63,599 nt of DNA from Firmicutes bacterium HGW-Firmicutes-15 (lineage in GTDB: Bacteria; Bacillota; Syntrophomonadia; Syntrophomonadales; Syntrophomonadaceae), in the NCBI GenBank assembly GCA_002840245.1, contig PHAA01000030.1, forward strand, positions 1-63,599, written 5' to 3'. A program made the translations under genes and the position numbers. How positions within the stretch are numbered: position 1 is the first letter of the stretch; each line of letters begins with the position of its first letter. The notes under the pieces were generated by a model, which made no database searches, was not told the origin of the DNA, and worked only from the letters and a program-made list of their open reading frames with translations. Below are positions 53,928 through 62,518 of the stretch, one piece after another.

Positions 53928-55091
53928 ATGAAAAAAGTTAAGGTAATCCTGGCCGATGCTAATGAGAAAAGCAGATCCAGCATTAGAGAGTTATTAGAAT
54001 TGGATAATTCTATCGATGTGATGACCGAAGCTGCTAATGGCAAAGAAGTGATTGATAAGATAAAGAGCATGGAACCGGAACTGGTAATTATAGATCTAAA
54101 TATGCCGGAAATGGACGGCATCGAAACTACGCGTTATATTACGATTCATTATCCTCAGGTATTTGTAATCATTATTTCGGTTAATGATGATACCCCCAAC
54201 TTCAGGCAAGCTATGCTGGCAGGGGCTAAAGAATACCTGGTAAAACCGCTGTCAGCAGCCGAACTTAACACTTCGGTAAGACAGGTGGCAATACTAAATA
54301 GAAAATGCATCAAAACAAAGCCTTCGGAGTTGGAAAGCAATGAAAACGGCACGAGGGTGAAGGATAATAAGCTAATTAGTATTTTTGGGACCAAGGGTGG
54401 AGTAGGCAAAAGTGTGGTGTGCACAAATTTGGCCGTAGCCACGGCTCAGAAATATAAGAATAAAGTGGGTTTGGTAGATCTGGACATCCAGTTCGGAGAC
54501 ATAAGTGTAATGATGAATATTAATCCCCGCAAGACTATATCAGAGTTATTGCAAGAAGGTGAAGAACCTGGGACGGAATTACTAAAGGATTATCTTTATG
54601 AAAGACATGGAGTAAATATTCTAGCTGCTCCTAATAAGCCAGAGTTGGCTGAATTAGTTACTCCCGATGGGATTACAAAAATATTGCAGCTATGTAAGGG
54701 GATGTATGATTTCACCTTTATTGATACCCCTTCTTTTATAGATGAAACCACCCTGACGGCATTGGAAATGTCGGATCTGATATTACTAATAATCTCCTTA
54801 GATCTTCCCACTATAAAGAACGTAAAAAAAGGGCTTGATATTCTACGTTCTTTGCAGCTTCTGCCCCGGACCCGGCTAATACTCAATCGTTCATCAGGGG
54901 TAGCTGGAATAGAGCCTAGAGATGTGGAAAGGGTGCTGGATATGAGAATAAGAGCTGAAGTGCCGAGCGATGGTAAACTTGTAGTAAGTTCACTTAATCA
55001 GGGTATTCCTTTTATTAAAATGAGTCCCAGAGCCCCAATCTCAAAAAGTATGGTAAACATTTTACAACTCATAGAAAATATTTTGATGTAA
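53928..55091 (+). CDS. cpaE: CpaE-like protein: receiver domain plus MinD/ParA-type ATPase
   Basis: About 387 residues. The N-terminal response-regulator receiver (1-120) has the phospho-acceptor Asp in LVIIDLNMPEMDG and Lys in EYLVKPLS. The C-terminal ATPase has a deviant Walker A (FGTKGGVGKSVVCTN) and DLDIQFGDISVMM. CpaE localises the Tad machine at the cell pole. The receiver here looks fully active, so a histidine kinase could control pilus positioning. The ATG 53928 is better spaced from GGGGGA than 53922. Confidence 0.9.
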   Translation: MKKVKVILADANEKSRSSIRELLELDNSIDVMTEAANGKEVIDKIKSMEPELVIIDLNMPEMDGIETTRYITIHYPQVFVIIISVNDDTPNFRQAMLAGAKEYLVKPLSAAELNTSVRQVAILNRKCIKTKPSELESNENGTRVKDNKLISIFGTKGGVGKSVVCTNLAVATAQKYKNKVGLVDLDIQFGDISVMMNINPRKTISELLQEGEEPGTELLKDYLYERHGVNILAAPNKPELAELVTPDGITKILQLCKGMYDFTFIDTPSFIDETTLTALEMSDLILLIISLDLPTIKNVKKGLDILRSLQLLPRTRLILNRSSGVAGIEPRDVERVLDMRIRAEVPSDGKLVVSSLNQGIPFIKMSPRAPISKSMVNILQLIENILM

Positions 55092-55115
55092 GGGACTGTC
55101 AAGGGAGGTGATTGT

Positions 55116-56465
55116 GTGTCTCTTTTAAAAAGGTTACAGAGCCAAAATAGTGAGCAGGTAAATCCAGCTCAATGTATAAGAGAAGTGGCTGCCAATCGCT
55201 TTCAGGAGCTGGTACAAAAGATACATAGGGAAGTAATAAAAGAAATAGGGTCGGATAATTTTAACCCACCAAAAGAGGGTGAGGTGCGCAGTCGGGAGCT
55301 TGAGGTGGACACCAGAAAAATGGTGGAATTAATGTTGGAAAAAGAACTGGAATTCTATACTCGCAATGATAAAGAGGAAATTATTATGCAGGTAGAGGAT
55401 GAGGTTTTTGGCTTTGGTCCCATAACCCCCTTGTTAAGGGATGAAACGATCTCTGAAATAATGGTTAATGGACCCAAACAGGTATATATAGAAAGAAGGG
55501 GCAAACTGGAAGCTAGCAAAGTAGTCTTCAGAGATAATAACCACCTGTATACCATTATTGAGAGAATTATATCTCCTCTGGGCAGGAGAATAGATGAAAG
55601 CATGCCCATGGTGGATGCCCGCTTGCCGGACGGATCTCGGGTAAATGCTATTATACCCCCCTTGGCTTTAAACGGCTGTGTTCTTACCATCCGCAAGTTT
55701 TCTTCCCAATTGCTAAAGGTGGAAGACTTGGTGAAAAATAATACCCTCACATTATCAATGGCGAGGTTCCTGGAAGCCTGTGTCAGGGGGCGCTTAAACA
55801 TCATAGTTTCCGGAGGAACCGGTGCTGGTAAAACCAGTACGCTAAATATTATATCTTCTTTCATACCCCATGATGAGAGGATTGTTACTATTGAAGATTC
55901 GGCTGAATTGGATTTACATCAGGATCATGTGATCTCCCTGGAGACCAGACCAGCTAATATAGATAACCGAGGCGAGATATCTATCCGTGATTTGGTGCGC
56001 AACTCTTTGCGAATGAGGCCTGATCGACTAGTAGTTGGTGAGGTAAGAGGCGGAGAAGCGCTGGATATGCTGCAGGCCATGAATACCGGACATGATGGTT
56101 CATTAACCACAGGTCACTCCAATTCACCGCGGGATATGATATCTCGGCTGGAAACTATGGTATTAATGGCGGGGATTGACTTACCCATAAGGGCGATAAG
56201 GGAACAAATATGTTCGGCCATAGATATAATTGTTCAGCAGAGCCGTCTTCAGGACGGTACTCGGAAAATAACCCATATTACCGAAGTTCTTGGTATGGAG
56301 GGTGATATCATTACTCTGCAGAATGTTTTTATTTTTGATAAAACCGGTATTAATGAACAGGGTAAAGTGCAGGGAAAACATCGGGCTACCGGATTGAATC
56401 CCAAATGTATGGAACAGTTAGCTTCCATGGGTATAAGCCTGCCGGGAGATTTCTTCAGTCCCTAG
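55116..56465 (+). CDS. cpaF: Tad pilus secretion ATPase (CpaF/TadA)
   Basis: 449 residues from GTG 55116 (GGGAGG upstream). The N-terminal helical domain is followed by the type II/IV secretion ATPase core with Walker A SGGTGAGKTS, Asp box ERIVTIEDSAEL, Walker B PDRLVVGEVRGGEALDML and the His box GHDGSLTTGHSN. It drives pilus assembly (and possibly retraction). Overlaps the reading frame of the next gene but precedes its real start by 53 bases. Confidence 0.95.
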   Translation: MSLLKRLQSQNSEQVNPAQCIREVAANRFQELVQKIHREVIKEIGSDNFNPPKEGEVRSRELEVDTRKMVELMLEKELEFYTRNDKEEIIMQVEDEVFGFGPITPLLRDETISEIMVNGPKQVYIERRGKLEASKVVFRDNNHLYTIIERIISPLGRRIDESMPMVDARLPDGSRVNAIIPPLALNGCVLTIRKFSSQLLKVEDLVKNNTLTLSMARFLEACVRGRLNIIVSGGTGAGKTSTLNIISSFIPHDERIVTIEDSAELDLHQDHVISLETRPANIDNRGEISIRDLVRNSLRMRPDRLVVGEVRGGEALDMLQAMNTGHDGSLTTGHSNSPRDMISRLETMVLMAGIDLPIRAIREQICSAIDIIVQQSRLQDGTRKITHITEVLGMEGDIITLQNVFIFDKTGINEQGKVQGKHRATGLNPKCMEQLASMGISLPGDFFSP

Positions 56466-56518
56466 GGAAAAGATGCGTGTATCGTTCTCTATATCCTACT
56501 AATCAGGAGGTGATGCAG

Positions 56519-57472
56519 GTGGAACTGGCTATTTACTTATTAATTTTTGGCTTGGTGGTCTTTTCGGTGACGGCATTATTCAAGTCGTTTTCTCATCATG
56601 ACCTTTATCAAAAGCGATTAGCAAGTGTTCTAGACGGTAATAATGCCGATAAAAATCCAACTAAGTCTTATCGTTTATCCTTCAAGGCGGTACTGAAAAG
56701 AATTTCAGGATTATTTGCTACTCGTTCTTTTGCCCAAAATATTCAGGTCCAGTTAATAAGTGCCGGGATCCCATTGAAAGCCGAAGAATATATAAGTTTA
56801 TGTGTGGTTCTTATACTGGTGCTGCCATTAATTCTGTATTTTTTGAGTAATAACCTATGGATGGCAATAATTGCAGTGATTTGTGGAACCTTTTTGCCGC
56901 ATATATATCTCCAACATCAGAAAGATCTGCGTCTGCGCACTTTTAATCAACAACTCGGGGATGCTCTGGTGGTAATGGCTAACGCGCTCAGAGCGGGATT
57001 CGGTTTTCAACAGGCGATGGATACGGTGAGAAGAGAACTGCCTGCCCCTATAGCAACGGAATTCACCTGGACCCTAAGGGAGATGAATTTAGGCTTTAGC
57101 CACGAAGAAGCTTTGTTAAACATGGGGAAGAGGTTGAATAGCCAGGATCTGGATATGATAATAACCGCGATAATAATTCAGAGACAGGTGGGAGGTAATC
57201 TGGCTGAGATTCTGGATAATATCTCGCAAACCATACGCGAGAGGGCTAAAATCAAGCAGGAGATTAAGACTCTGACTGCTCAGGGCAAGCTATCGGGATT
57301 AATTATTGGCCTACTTCCGGTAGTGTTAATTGGCGTGATGTTGATGATAAACCCGGAGTATTTTTATGTGATGATAACTGATTCCCGGGGTATAGCTGTT
57401 CTATCTGCAGCCTGTGTTGCAGAAGTATTGGGCTTAGTAATTATAAGAAAAATTATTGATATTAATCTATAA
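56519..57472 (+). CDS. tadB: TadB inner-membrane platform protein
   Basis: 317 residues. The type II secretion F domain has RAGFGFQQAMDTVRRELPAP and membrane helices near the N-terminus, around 120-165, and near the C-terminus (about 255-317). The start is GTG 56519, 8 bases after GGAGG; ATG 56513 is too close to it. With TadC it forms the membrane platform beneath the pilus. Confidence 0.88.
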   Translation: MELAIYLLIFGLVVFSVTALFKSFSHHDLYQKRLASVLDGNNADKNPTKSYRLSFKAVLKRISGLFATRSFAQNIQVQLISAGIPLKAEEYISLCVVLILVLPLILYFLSNNLWMAIIAVICGTFLPHIYLQHQKDLRLRTFNQQLGDALVVMANALRAGFGFQQAMDTVRRELPAPIATEFTWTLREMNLGFSHEEALLNMGKRLNSQDLDMIITAIIIQRQVGGNLAEILDNISQTIRERAKIKQEIKTLTAQGKLSGLIIGLLPVVLIGVMLMINPEYFYVMITDSRGIAVLSAACVAEVLGLVIIRKIIDINL

Positions 57473-57495
57473 GCCTATATTATGGGAGGTTAATT

Positions 57496-58383
57496 ATGGA
57501 GATTGTTTTATTTAGCCTGATAAGTCTTACGGTTACAACATTAGTACTGGGCTTTCTTTATTCTATAAATAGTACCAAGCTGCTCATAAACGATAGACTT
57601 GCCGGCTATACTTGCGAGCCAGAAAAGAACGCTTTGTCTCCAGAGTTAAATCAACCCTTGAAAGACCGGGTTTTAATGCCGGTTTTTCAGCATTTTAACC
57701 GTGTAGCCGGTAAGATAATAACTGGCGAAAAAAAACAGGTCTATGAAAAAAGCTTGCAAGCTGCAGGCAATCCTTACGGTTTAAATGCTCAAAGTTTTAT
57801 AGTTTTAAAATATGCTGTTTTATTGCTGGCGTTATTATTAGGAATACTGTTGCGTAACGGATGGTACTTGTTTTTATTGCTAATAATAGGAATTCTGGCT
57901 CCTGATTTATTTTTGAAATCAAATGAGAATAAACGCAAGGCTATGATTTTAAAAAGCCTGCCGGATGTACTTGACCTACTTAGTGTAAGTGTGGAAGCGG
58001 GTCTTGGATTTGATTCTGCTCTGCAAAAGGTAATTGAGAAATCTAACGGACCCTTAACGGCTGAATTTGAGAAAGCTTTGCAGGAGATTAATATGGGGAA
58101 ACCCCGGAGGGAGGCTCTGCGAGATATGGCCGAAAGGGTTAATGTAAACGATGTTACTATCTTTTTGGGTTCAGTAATCCAGGCAGATCAATTGGGGGTT
58201 AGTATTGGTAATGTGCTTAGGTTACAATCCCGGCAGGTTAGAGTTAACCGCATGATGAGAGCGGAAGAATCAGCCCAGAAGGCACCCATTAAGATACTTA
58301 TTCCCCTGGTGTTATTTATTTTTCCCACCCTGCTTATAGTACTTCTGGGGCCTGCCTTTATTCAATTAATGGATACTCTGTAG
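57496..58383 (+). CDS. tadC: TadC inner-membrane platform protein
   Basis: 295 residues with the type II secretion F domain: LPDVLDLLSVSVEAGLGFDS, FEKALQEINMGKPRREALRD. Membrane helices are seen at the N-terminus, about 95-135, and at the C-terminus. Paralogue and partner of TadB. It starts after GGGAGG. Confidence 0.88.
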   Translation: MEIVLFSLISLTVTTLVLGFLYSINSTKLLINDRLAGYTCEPEKNALSPELNQPLKDRVLMPVFQHFNRVAGKIITGEKKQVYEKSLQAAGNPYGLNAQSFIVLKYAVLLLALLLGILLRNGWYLFLLLIIGILAPDLFLKSNENKRKAMILKSLPDVLDLLSVSVEAGLGFDSALQKVIEKSNGPLTAEFEKALQEINMGKPRREALRDMAERVNVNDVTIFLGSVIQADQLGVSIGNVLRLQSRQVRVNRMMRAEESAQKAPIKILIPLVLFIFPTLLIVLLGPAFIQLMDTL

Positions 58384-58400
58384 AATTATGAGGGGGGATA

Positions 58401-58754
58401 ATGATGCAAAAAACCATCGTTTTTAATACCAGTAATGGACGTTTACTGGCTGAAGAAGGTAGTTTGGCAAATACTTTTCTTTCCCGGCTTAAAGGATGGT
58501 TAGGTAAAAAAGCAATGCCTGAAGGTGAAGGATTAATTATTTACCCGTGTACCAAGGTACATAGCATTGGAATGAAAATCGTTATTGACGTACTCTTTTT
58601 ATCGAGAAGTAATGAAATTGTATATATAATCGAACAAATGGCACCTAACCATATCAGTCCGTATATCAAGACCGCCCACTATGTAATAGAGCTGCCTGCC
58701 GGGCAGGTTTTAAGAACGGGCACAGTTGTGGGACACATAGTCTCTTGCTCTTAA
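58401..58754 (+). CDS. DUF192 family protein
   Basis: 117 residues with the DUF192 signature: TFLSRLKGWLGKKAMPEGEG, TKVHSIGMKIVIDVLFL and AHYVIELPAGQV. Small secreted or cytoplasmic beta-fold proteins of unknown function; members often sit near Tad loci. No signal peptide here. It begins ATG ATG after AGGGGGG; the second (58404) is equally likely. It lies 17 bases after tadC, so likely the last gene of the pilus operon. Confidence 0.85.
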   Translation: MMQKTIVFNTSNGRLLAEEGSLANTFLSRLKGWLGKKAMPEGEGLIIYPCTKVHSIGMKIVIDVLFLSRSNEIVYIIEQMAPNHISPYIKTAHYVIELPAGQVLRTGTVVGHIVSCS

Positions 58755-58991
58755 ACTTTTTTGCTCGGCCTGACTTTACGACAATCTGACCCTTTGCTGA
58801 TGGGAATTAATGCAAAATCACAGATAATTATTGAAAGGCAAAGTTATATTAATGAGTAGGTAGAAAGAGTTTTGAATGGGAAAAATCAACCATAGATAGG
58901 ACATGAGCAGTTGTGGGATACCCTTGCTGTGGGGTATAGTTTTTAATAAGTAGTGTAAGGTAACTAGAATTGAGAAAAAGGAGGTTATTTA

Positions 58992-59561
58992 ATGGAGTTC
59001 TTTGATGTCATCAAAAACAGACGGGCTGTACGGCAATATAAACCGGATCTGCTTAGCAAGGAAGATATACTTAAAATACTAGATGCCGGGAACTGGGCAC
59101 CTTCCGGGAGGAACCTTCAGCAATGGGATTTCATCGTGGTATCTGGGGAAAAGAAAATCGAGATGGGAAAAAGCTATAAAGTGATAAGTGAAGTTTACAC
59201 TGCAGACTGGGAACAATCTGCCCGCGATGCTTTTGTGCAGTATGCTGCTACCTATGGTGGTGCCCCGGTTATTATTGTGGTTCTAACCGATGCCGATAAA
59301 ATACCTGGGATACGTAAGATGAACCTGGAGAGTGCTAGCGCGGCCATGGAGAACATTCTACTTGCTGCTCGGGCACTTGGATTGGGTACCTGTTGGATGA
59401 CCGGCCCCCTGCAAGATGAGGCATCAATTCGCCAGATACTGCACATTCCGGAAAGCAAGGAGATCGTAGCAGTTACGCCTCTGGGATATCCGGTGGCCTT
59501 TCCAGAAGCACCGCCCCGATTGGACCCCGAACTGCGTGATAAGGTGAGCTGGATAGAATAA
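58992..59561 (+). CDS. Nitroreductase family FMN oxidoreductase
   Basis: 189 residues: FFDVIKNRRAVRQYKPDLLS at the start and LDAGNWAPSGRNLQQWDFIV (FMN-binding), and the ending WMTGPLQDEASIRQILHIPE. Forms an FMN dimer and reduces nitro or quinone compounds; the true substrate is unknown. AAAGGAGG ribosome binding site. The 237-base gap before it shows no recognised feature except a short GGATACCC/GGGTATA hairpin near 58917-58940. Confidence 0.88.
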   Translation: MEFFDVIKNRRAVRQYKPDLLSKEDILKILDAGNWAPSGRNLQQWDFIVVSGEKKIEMGKSYKVISEVYTADWEQSARDAFVQYAATYGGAPVIIVVLTDADKIPGIRKMNLESASAAMENILLAARALGLGTCWMTGPLQDEASIRQILHIPESKEIVAVTPLGYPVAFPEAPPRLDPELRDKVSWIE

Positions 59562-60146
59562 TCAAACAGACAAGCCCTGAATGATTTCTTTGACCTCTAG
59601 CCAATTATTTACCCGAGTTATGTTATTCACATTCAGATGAGCATTATAGGGATAATCGAACATTAAAACCGGTATTTTTTCGCTTAGTTCCAAAGACAGG
59701 TCGTGATGATCTTCAATCATCACATCAATATCATTTTCCAGGCAGGCTGCAAGCTTACTGAAGTGGTGCATGTTTTCAGTGTTATTCATGACCAACTTGT
59801 CATAGCTAAGCTGGTACCTGGATAACCACTCCAAGGTTGATTCTGTAATAGACAGATCTCGTTGGTTGCGTGAGGTTATTAAGATAATAGAGTGGCACTG
59901 ATGCAGATCCGTTATTACCTCGATAGCATGGGGTTTAGGTCTAACGCTGGCATAGATATCTTCTAAATAAGTGCTTAGAAAACGCTTAATGAGCTTTGCA
60001 TCCCACATTAGGGATTCTTCCAAGCTATATTGGGACAAATCCACCTTGGTTTTAAGACAGTTCTCCTGGTCGAATATTCGGACATAATCCAAAATAATTT
60101 CCCGAGTATTGGTGATGGTATTATCAATGTCAATGCCAATGTTCAT
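59562..60146 (-). CDS. HAD-type 5'(3')-nucleotidase-like protein
   Basis: 194 residues. HAD motif I is DIDNTITNT near the N-terminus, motif II is ILITSRN and motif IV is DVMIEDHHDL. It resembles the deoxyribonucleotidase (NT5C)/YqfW group that dephosphorylates nucleotides. Convergent with the nitroreductase (no gap). AAAGGAGA ribosome binding site. Confidence 0.78.
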   Translation of the reverse strand: MNIGIDIDNTITNTREIILDYVRIFDQENCLKTKVDLSQYSLEESLMWDAKLIKRFLSTYLEDIYASVRPKPHAIEVITDLHQCHSIILITSRNQRDLSITESTLEWLSRYQLSYDKLVMNNTENMHHFSKLAACLENDIDVMIEDHHDLSLELSEKIPVLMFDYPYNAHLNVNNITRVNNWLEVKEIIQGLSV

Positions 60147-60239
60147 AGCAAAGATCTCCTTTTAAGTATTAGGATAAATTATTATAACCTATTTGGGCAC
60201 GATGTAATGAAGCTATATTAGAAAGATGTTTCATCAAAA

Positions 60240-60269
60240 TAAAAGGGACAGGCGTTAAAACCTGTCCCT
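60240..60269 (-). terminator. Terminator of the acyl-CoA dehydrogenase gene
   Basis: Read on the minus strand: AGGGACAGG / CCTGTCCCT (60244-60269), loop of 8, followed by TTTTATTTT. Confidence 0.85.
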
Positions 60270-60290
60270 CGAGCTCAGTCTTTGTTTTGT

Positions 60291-61430
60291 TTAGCGTAGA
60301 ATATTTCCAGCGATAACCATGCGTTGGGCTTCGGAACTGCCTTCATAGATCTCAGTTATTTTGGCATCGCGCATTAGGCGTTCCACTTTAACACCTTTAA
60401 CATAACCATAACCACCATGAATTTGCACCGCCTTAACTGTATGCTTCATAGCAGCTTCCGAGCAAAATAGCTTGGCCATGGAAGCTTCCTTTGTAAATGG
60501 TTGGCCTTGGTCTTTTAACCATCCCGCATTATAGGTTAGGAACCTGCATGCGTTAAGATCCGTTGCCATATCAACAATCCACCACTGGACTGCCTGGTTT
60601 TTGGAAATTGGTTTGCTAAACTGAATTCTCTGTTTGGAATAGCTGATGGATTCATCTAGAGCCGCTTGAATAATGCCAATTGATTGGGCTGCAATTCCTA
60701 TCCGGCCATGATCGAAGCAATTCATGGCAATTTTCATGCCGCTGCCTTCACTGCCTAAAAGATTTGCTTTGGGAATGCGACAGTTGTTAAAGATAATCTC
60801 AGAAGTCTGAGATGCTCTAATTCCCATCTTCATGATATGACTGCCGATTTTAAGACCGGGAGCATCCTTCGATACGATAAATGAGCTCATTCCTTTAGGT
60901 CCTGCAGACTTATCAGTCCAGGCAAAAGTAACAAAAGTATCAGCAACTGGGCCGTTGGAACAAAAGGTCTTGGTTCCATTTAATACATATTCATCTCCGT
61001 CGAGGACAGCAGTAGTAGTAGCTGCGCCGACATCTGTACCTGCACCTGGTTCAGTTAGTGCAAAAGCTCCGAGGTGCTCACCTTTCGCCAGTGGGGTAAG
61101 ATATTTTTTCTTTTGTTCTTCGGTACCAAAAATGGAAATTGGCATTAAGGCTAGACTGGTGTGAACTGACATGGTAAAACCGGTTGCTGCACAGGAACGT
61201 GACAGCTCTTCTATGGCTATGGCGTAGGTTAAATAATCAGTACCCTGACCACCGTACTCTACAGGAAAGGGCATTCCCATCCAGCCACCCTCGCTAAGCT
61301 TTTGAATTACTTCCTTCGGATAGCGGGCTGTCTCGTCAAGTTCCACCGCAATGGGCTCTACATACTTTAGGGCAAATTCTCGCATGTTACTTCTGATCAG
61401 TTCTTGTTCCTCGGTTAATTTAAAATCCAC
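60291..61430 (-). CDS. Short-chain acyl-CoA dehydrogenase
   Basis: 379 residues from GTG 61430 (AAGGGGGG upstream), normal family length. FAD-binding segments are AFALTEPGAGTDVGAATTTA and TFVTFAWTDK; the catalytic base Glu is in ITEIYEGSSEAQ near the C-terminus. Oxidises acyl-CoA to enoyl-CoA, probably butyryl-CoA or similar short chains, passing electrons to electron-transfer flavoprotein. No etf genes are adjacent. In a syntrophic butyrate oxidiser it would act in the first oxidation step, which is inference. Confidence 0.92.
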   Translation of the reverse strand: MDFKLTEEQELIRSNMREFALKYVEPIAVELDETARYPKEVIQKLSEGGWMGMPFPVEYGGQGTDYLTYAIAIEELSRSCAATGFTMSVHTSLALMPISIFGTEEQKKKYLTPLAKGEHLGAFALTEPGAGTDVGAATTTAVLDGDEYVLNGTKTFCSNGPVADTFVTFAWTDKSAGPKGMSSFIVSKDAPGLKIGSHIMKMGIRASQTSEIIFNNCRIPKANLLGSEGSGMKIAMNCFDHGRIGIAAQSIGIIQAALDESISYSKQRIQFSKPISKNQAVQWWIVDMATDLNACRFLTYNAGWLKDQGQPFTKEASMAKLFCSEAAMKHTVKAVQIHGGYGYVKGVKVERLMRDAKITEIYEGSSEAQRMVIAGNILR

Positions 61431-61533
61431 CCAAAAACCCCCCTTATTTTATAGCTATAAGAAAACTATAGTTGGTATGCGGACTATCTGTCAACCAATT
61501 ATATTCTCTTTTTATCTGCATGAAATGACTTTT

Positions 61534-61894
61534 GGGGCTATTAAGGAATAAACAAGGCGGAATACGCCTAGGATTTATCGTGCTAGACAAGGCGTCACCC
61601 TTCGGGCACTACTAGTGCTCCCACCCTTCGGGTACCACTGATGCATCCTTGCGGATGCCAATAAGGTTGCTAGCGGTCGCTAATAATGTTGCAAAGCATG
61701 GTAATACTGGAGGTATTATCGCGTTTTAATAACGAAGTATAGTGCGAAAAAGACCGGAGTCAATGGTCGCTCCTTGCCATGGATGGCAACGGCAGCTCTT
61801 TGCCATCCATGGCAACGCTGCACTAGTCCTTCCGTGGACGTCGCGACATTAGTCCATCCTTGGACGTCACTAGTTTATTTCTTGATGGTCCCTT
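61534..61894. repeat. Dispersed repeat, copy D: expanded, carrying about ten short hairpins
   Basis: The left end GGGGCTATTAAGGAATAAA and right end TTTATTTCTTGATGGTCCCT match the family; GTGCTAGACAAGG and AAAAAGACCGGAGT are kept. Between them and after them lie short stems: CCC-TTC-GGG (61598-61606, 61624-61632), GCATCC/GGATGC (61643-61658), TAGCG/CGCTA (61671-61682), TAATAC/GTATTA (61702-61718), two mirror forms of TTGCCAT/ATGGCAA (61774-61789, 61800-61815) and two GTCC-type stems (61826-61839, 61852-61865). The rest of 61431-61533 has nothing recognised. Confidence 0.8.
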
Positions 61895-61911
61895 ATATAA
61901 TCCAGAAATAA

Positions 61912-61946
61912 AAAAGAGTTTGGTATTATAAATACCAAACTCTTTT
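61912..61946 (-). terminator. Terminator (bidirectional) after second zinc-ribbon gene
   Basis: A 16-bp perfect stem AAAAGAGTTTGGTATT / AATACCAAACTCTTTT with loop ATA, A and T runs at both ends. Confidence 0.9.
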
Positions 61947-61964
61947 AATTACCGAGAAATTTAA

Positions 61965-62276
61965 TTAACGGCTGTTGCGTCTAGCCTGGAAACAATCCCG
62001 GCAATAAACCGGTCTATCACCAGTGGGCTCAAACGGAACTGTTGTATCCTGACCACAAGAAGCACAAACTGTCTTAAACATTTGACGCTCTTCTCTGTAA
62101 CCAGAGTTACCGCCGCCACCGTAACCATTACGTTGCTGTTTGCGTGCTTTTCTGCAATCTGGGCAACGACCTGGTTCGTTTTCAAAGCCTTTTTCTGCAT
62201 AAAATTCTTGTTCTGATACTGAGAACAAAAACTCGTTGCCACAATCTTTGCAAACGATATACTTATCTTCTAACAT
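61965..62276 (-). CDS. Small zinc-ribbon protein (zf-trcl type), copy 2
   Basis: 103 residues with CKDC, CPDC, CASC and CRDC pairs. EFLFSVSEQEFYAEKGFENE matches the zf-trcl signature; it aligns with the protein at 7315-7602 along its length, with a glycine-rich insert (GYGGGGNSGY) between the two ribbons. AAGGGAG ribosome binding site. Function unknown; probably nucleic-acid or translation related, by analogy only. Confidence 0.8.
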   Translation of the reverse strand: MLEDKYIVCKDCGNEFLFSVSEQEFYAEKGFENEPGRCPDCRKARKQQRNGYGGGGNSGYREERQMFKTVCASCGQDTTVPFEPTGDRPVYCRDCFQARRNSR

Positions 62277-62452
62277 TTGTTCATCTCCCTTCTGGAATTA
62301 CTCTTGGACTAGTTTCCCCAAAAAGGAGATAATTTAAAGAACAAGGCAAGACAAATTGTAAATCAAATTTTTCCTATTGTCAAATATAATCACATAATTT
62401 TATATCTTTTGTTCAGTAGTATGATACAATATTCAAGTTGTTGAATTTATTT

Positions 62453-62499
62453 AGGGGCTGCCAAGGAATAAATTACTAATGTATTTTTTGAAAGTCCCT
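62453..62499. repeat. Dispersed repeat, copy E: internally deleted
   Basis: AGGGGCTGCCAAGGAATAAA at the left and TTTTTTGAAAGTCCCT at the right with almost nothing between: only the terminal inverted repeats remain. It ends 22 bases before the ABC-F start codon. Confidence 0.7.
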
Positions 62500-62518
62500 G
62501 ACAAGAAAGTCGGTATAA

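Noticed and set aside
61590-61870. Possible CRISPR array
   Set aside because: The repeated elements are short, differ from each other and are self-complementary; no constant 25-40 base repeat with equal spacers and no cas genes nearby.
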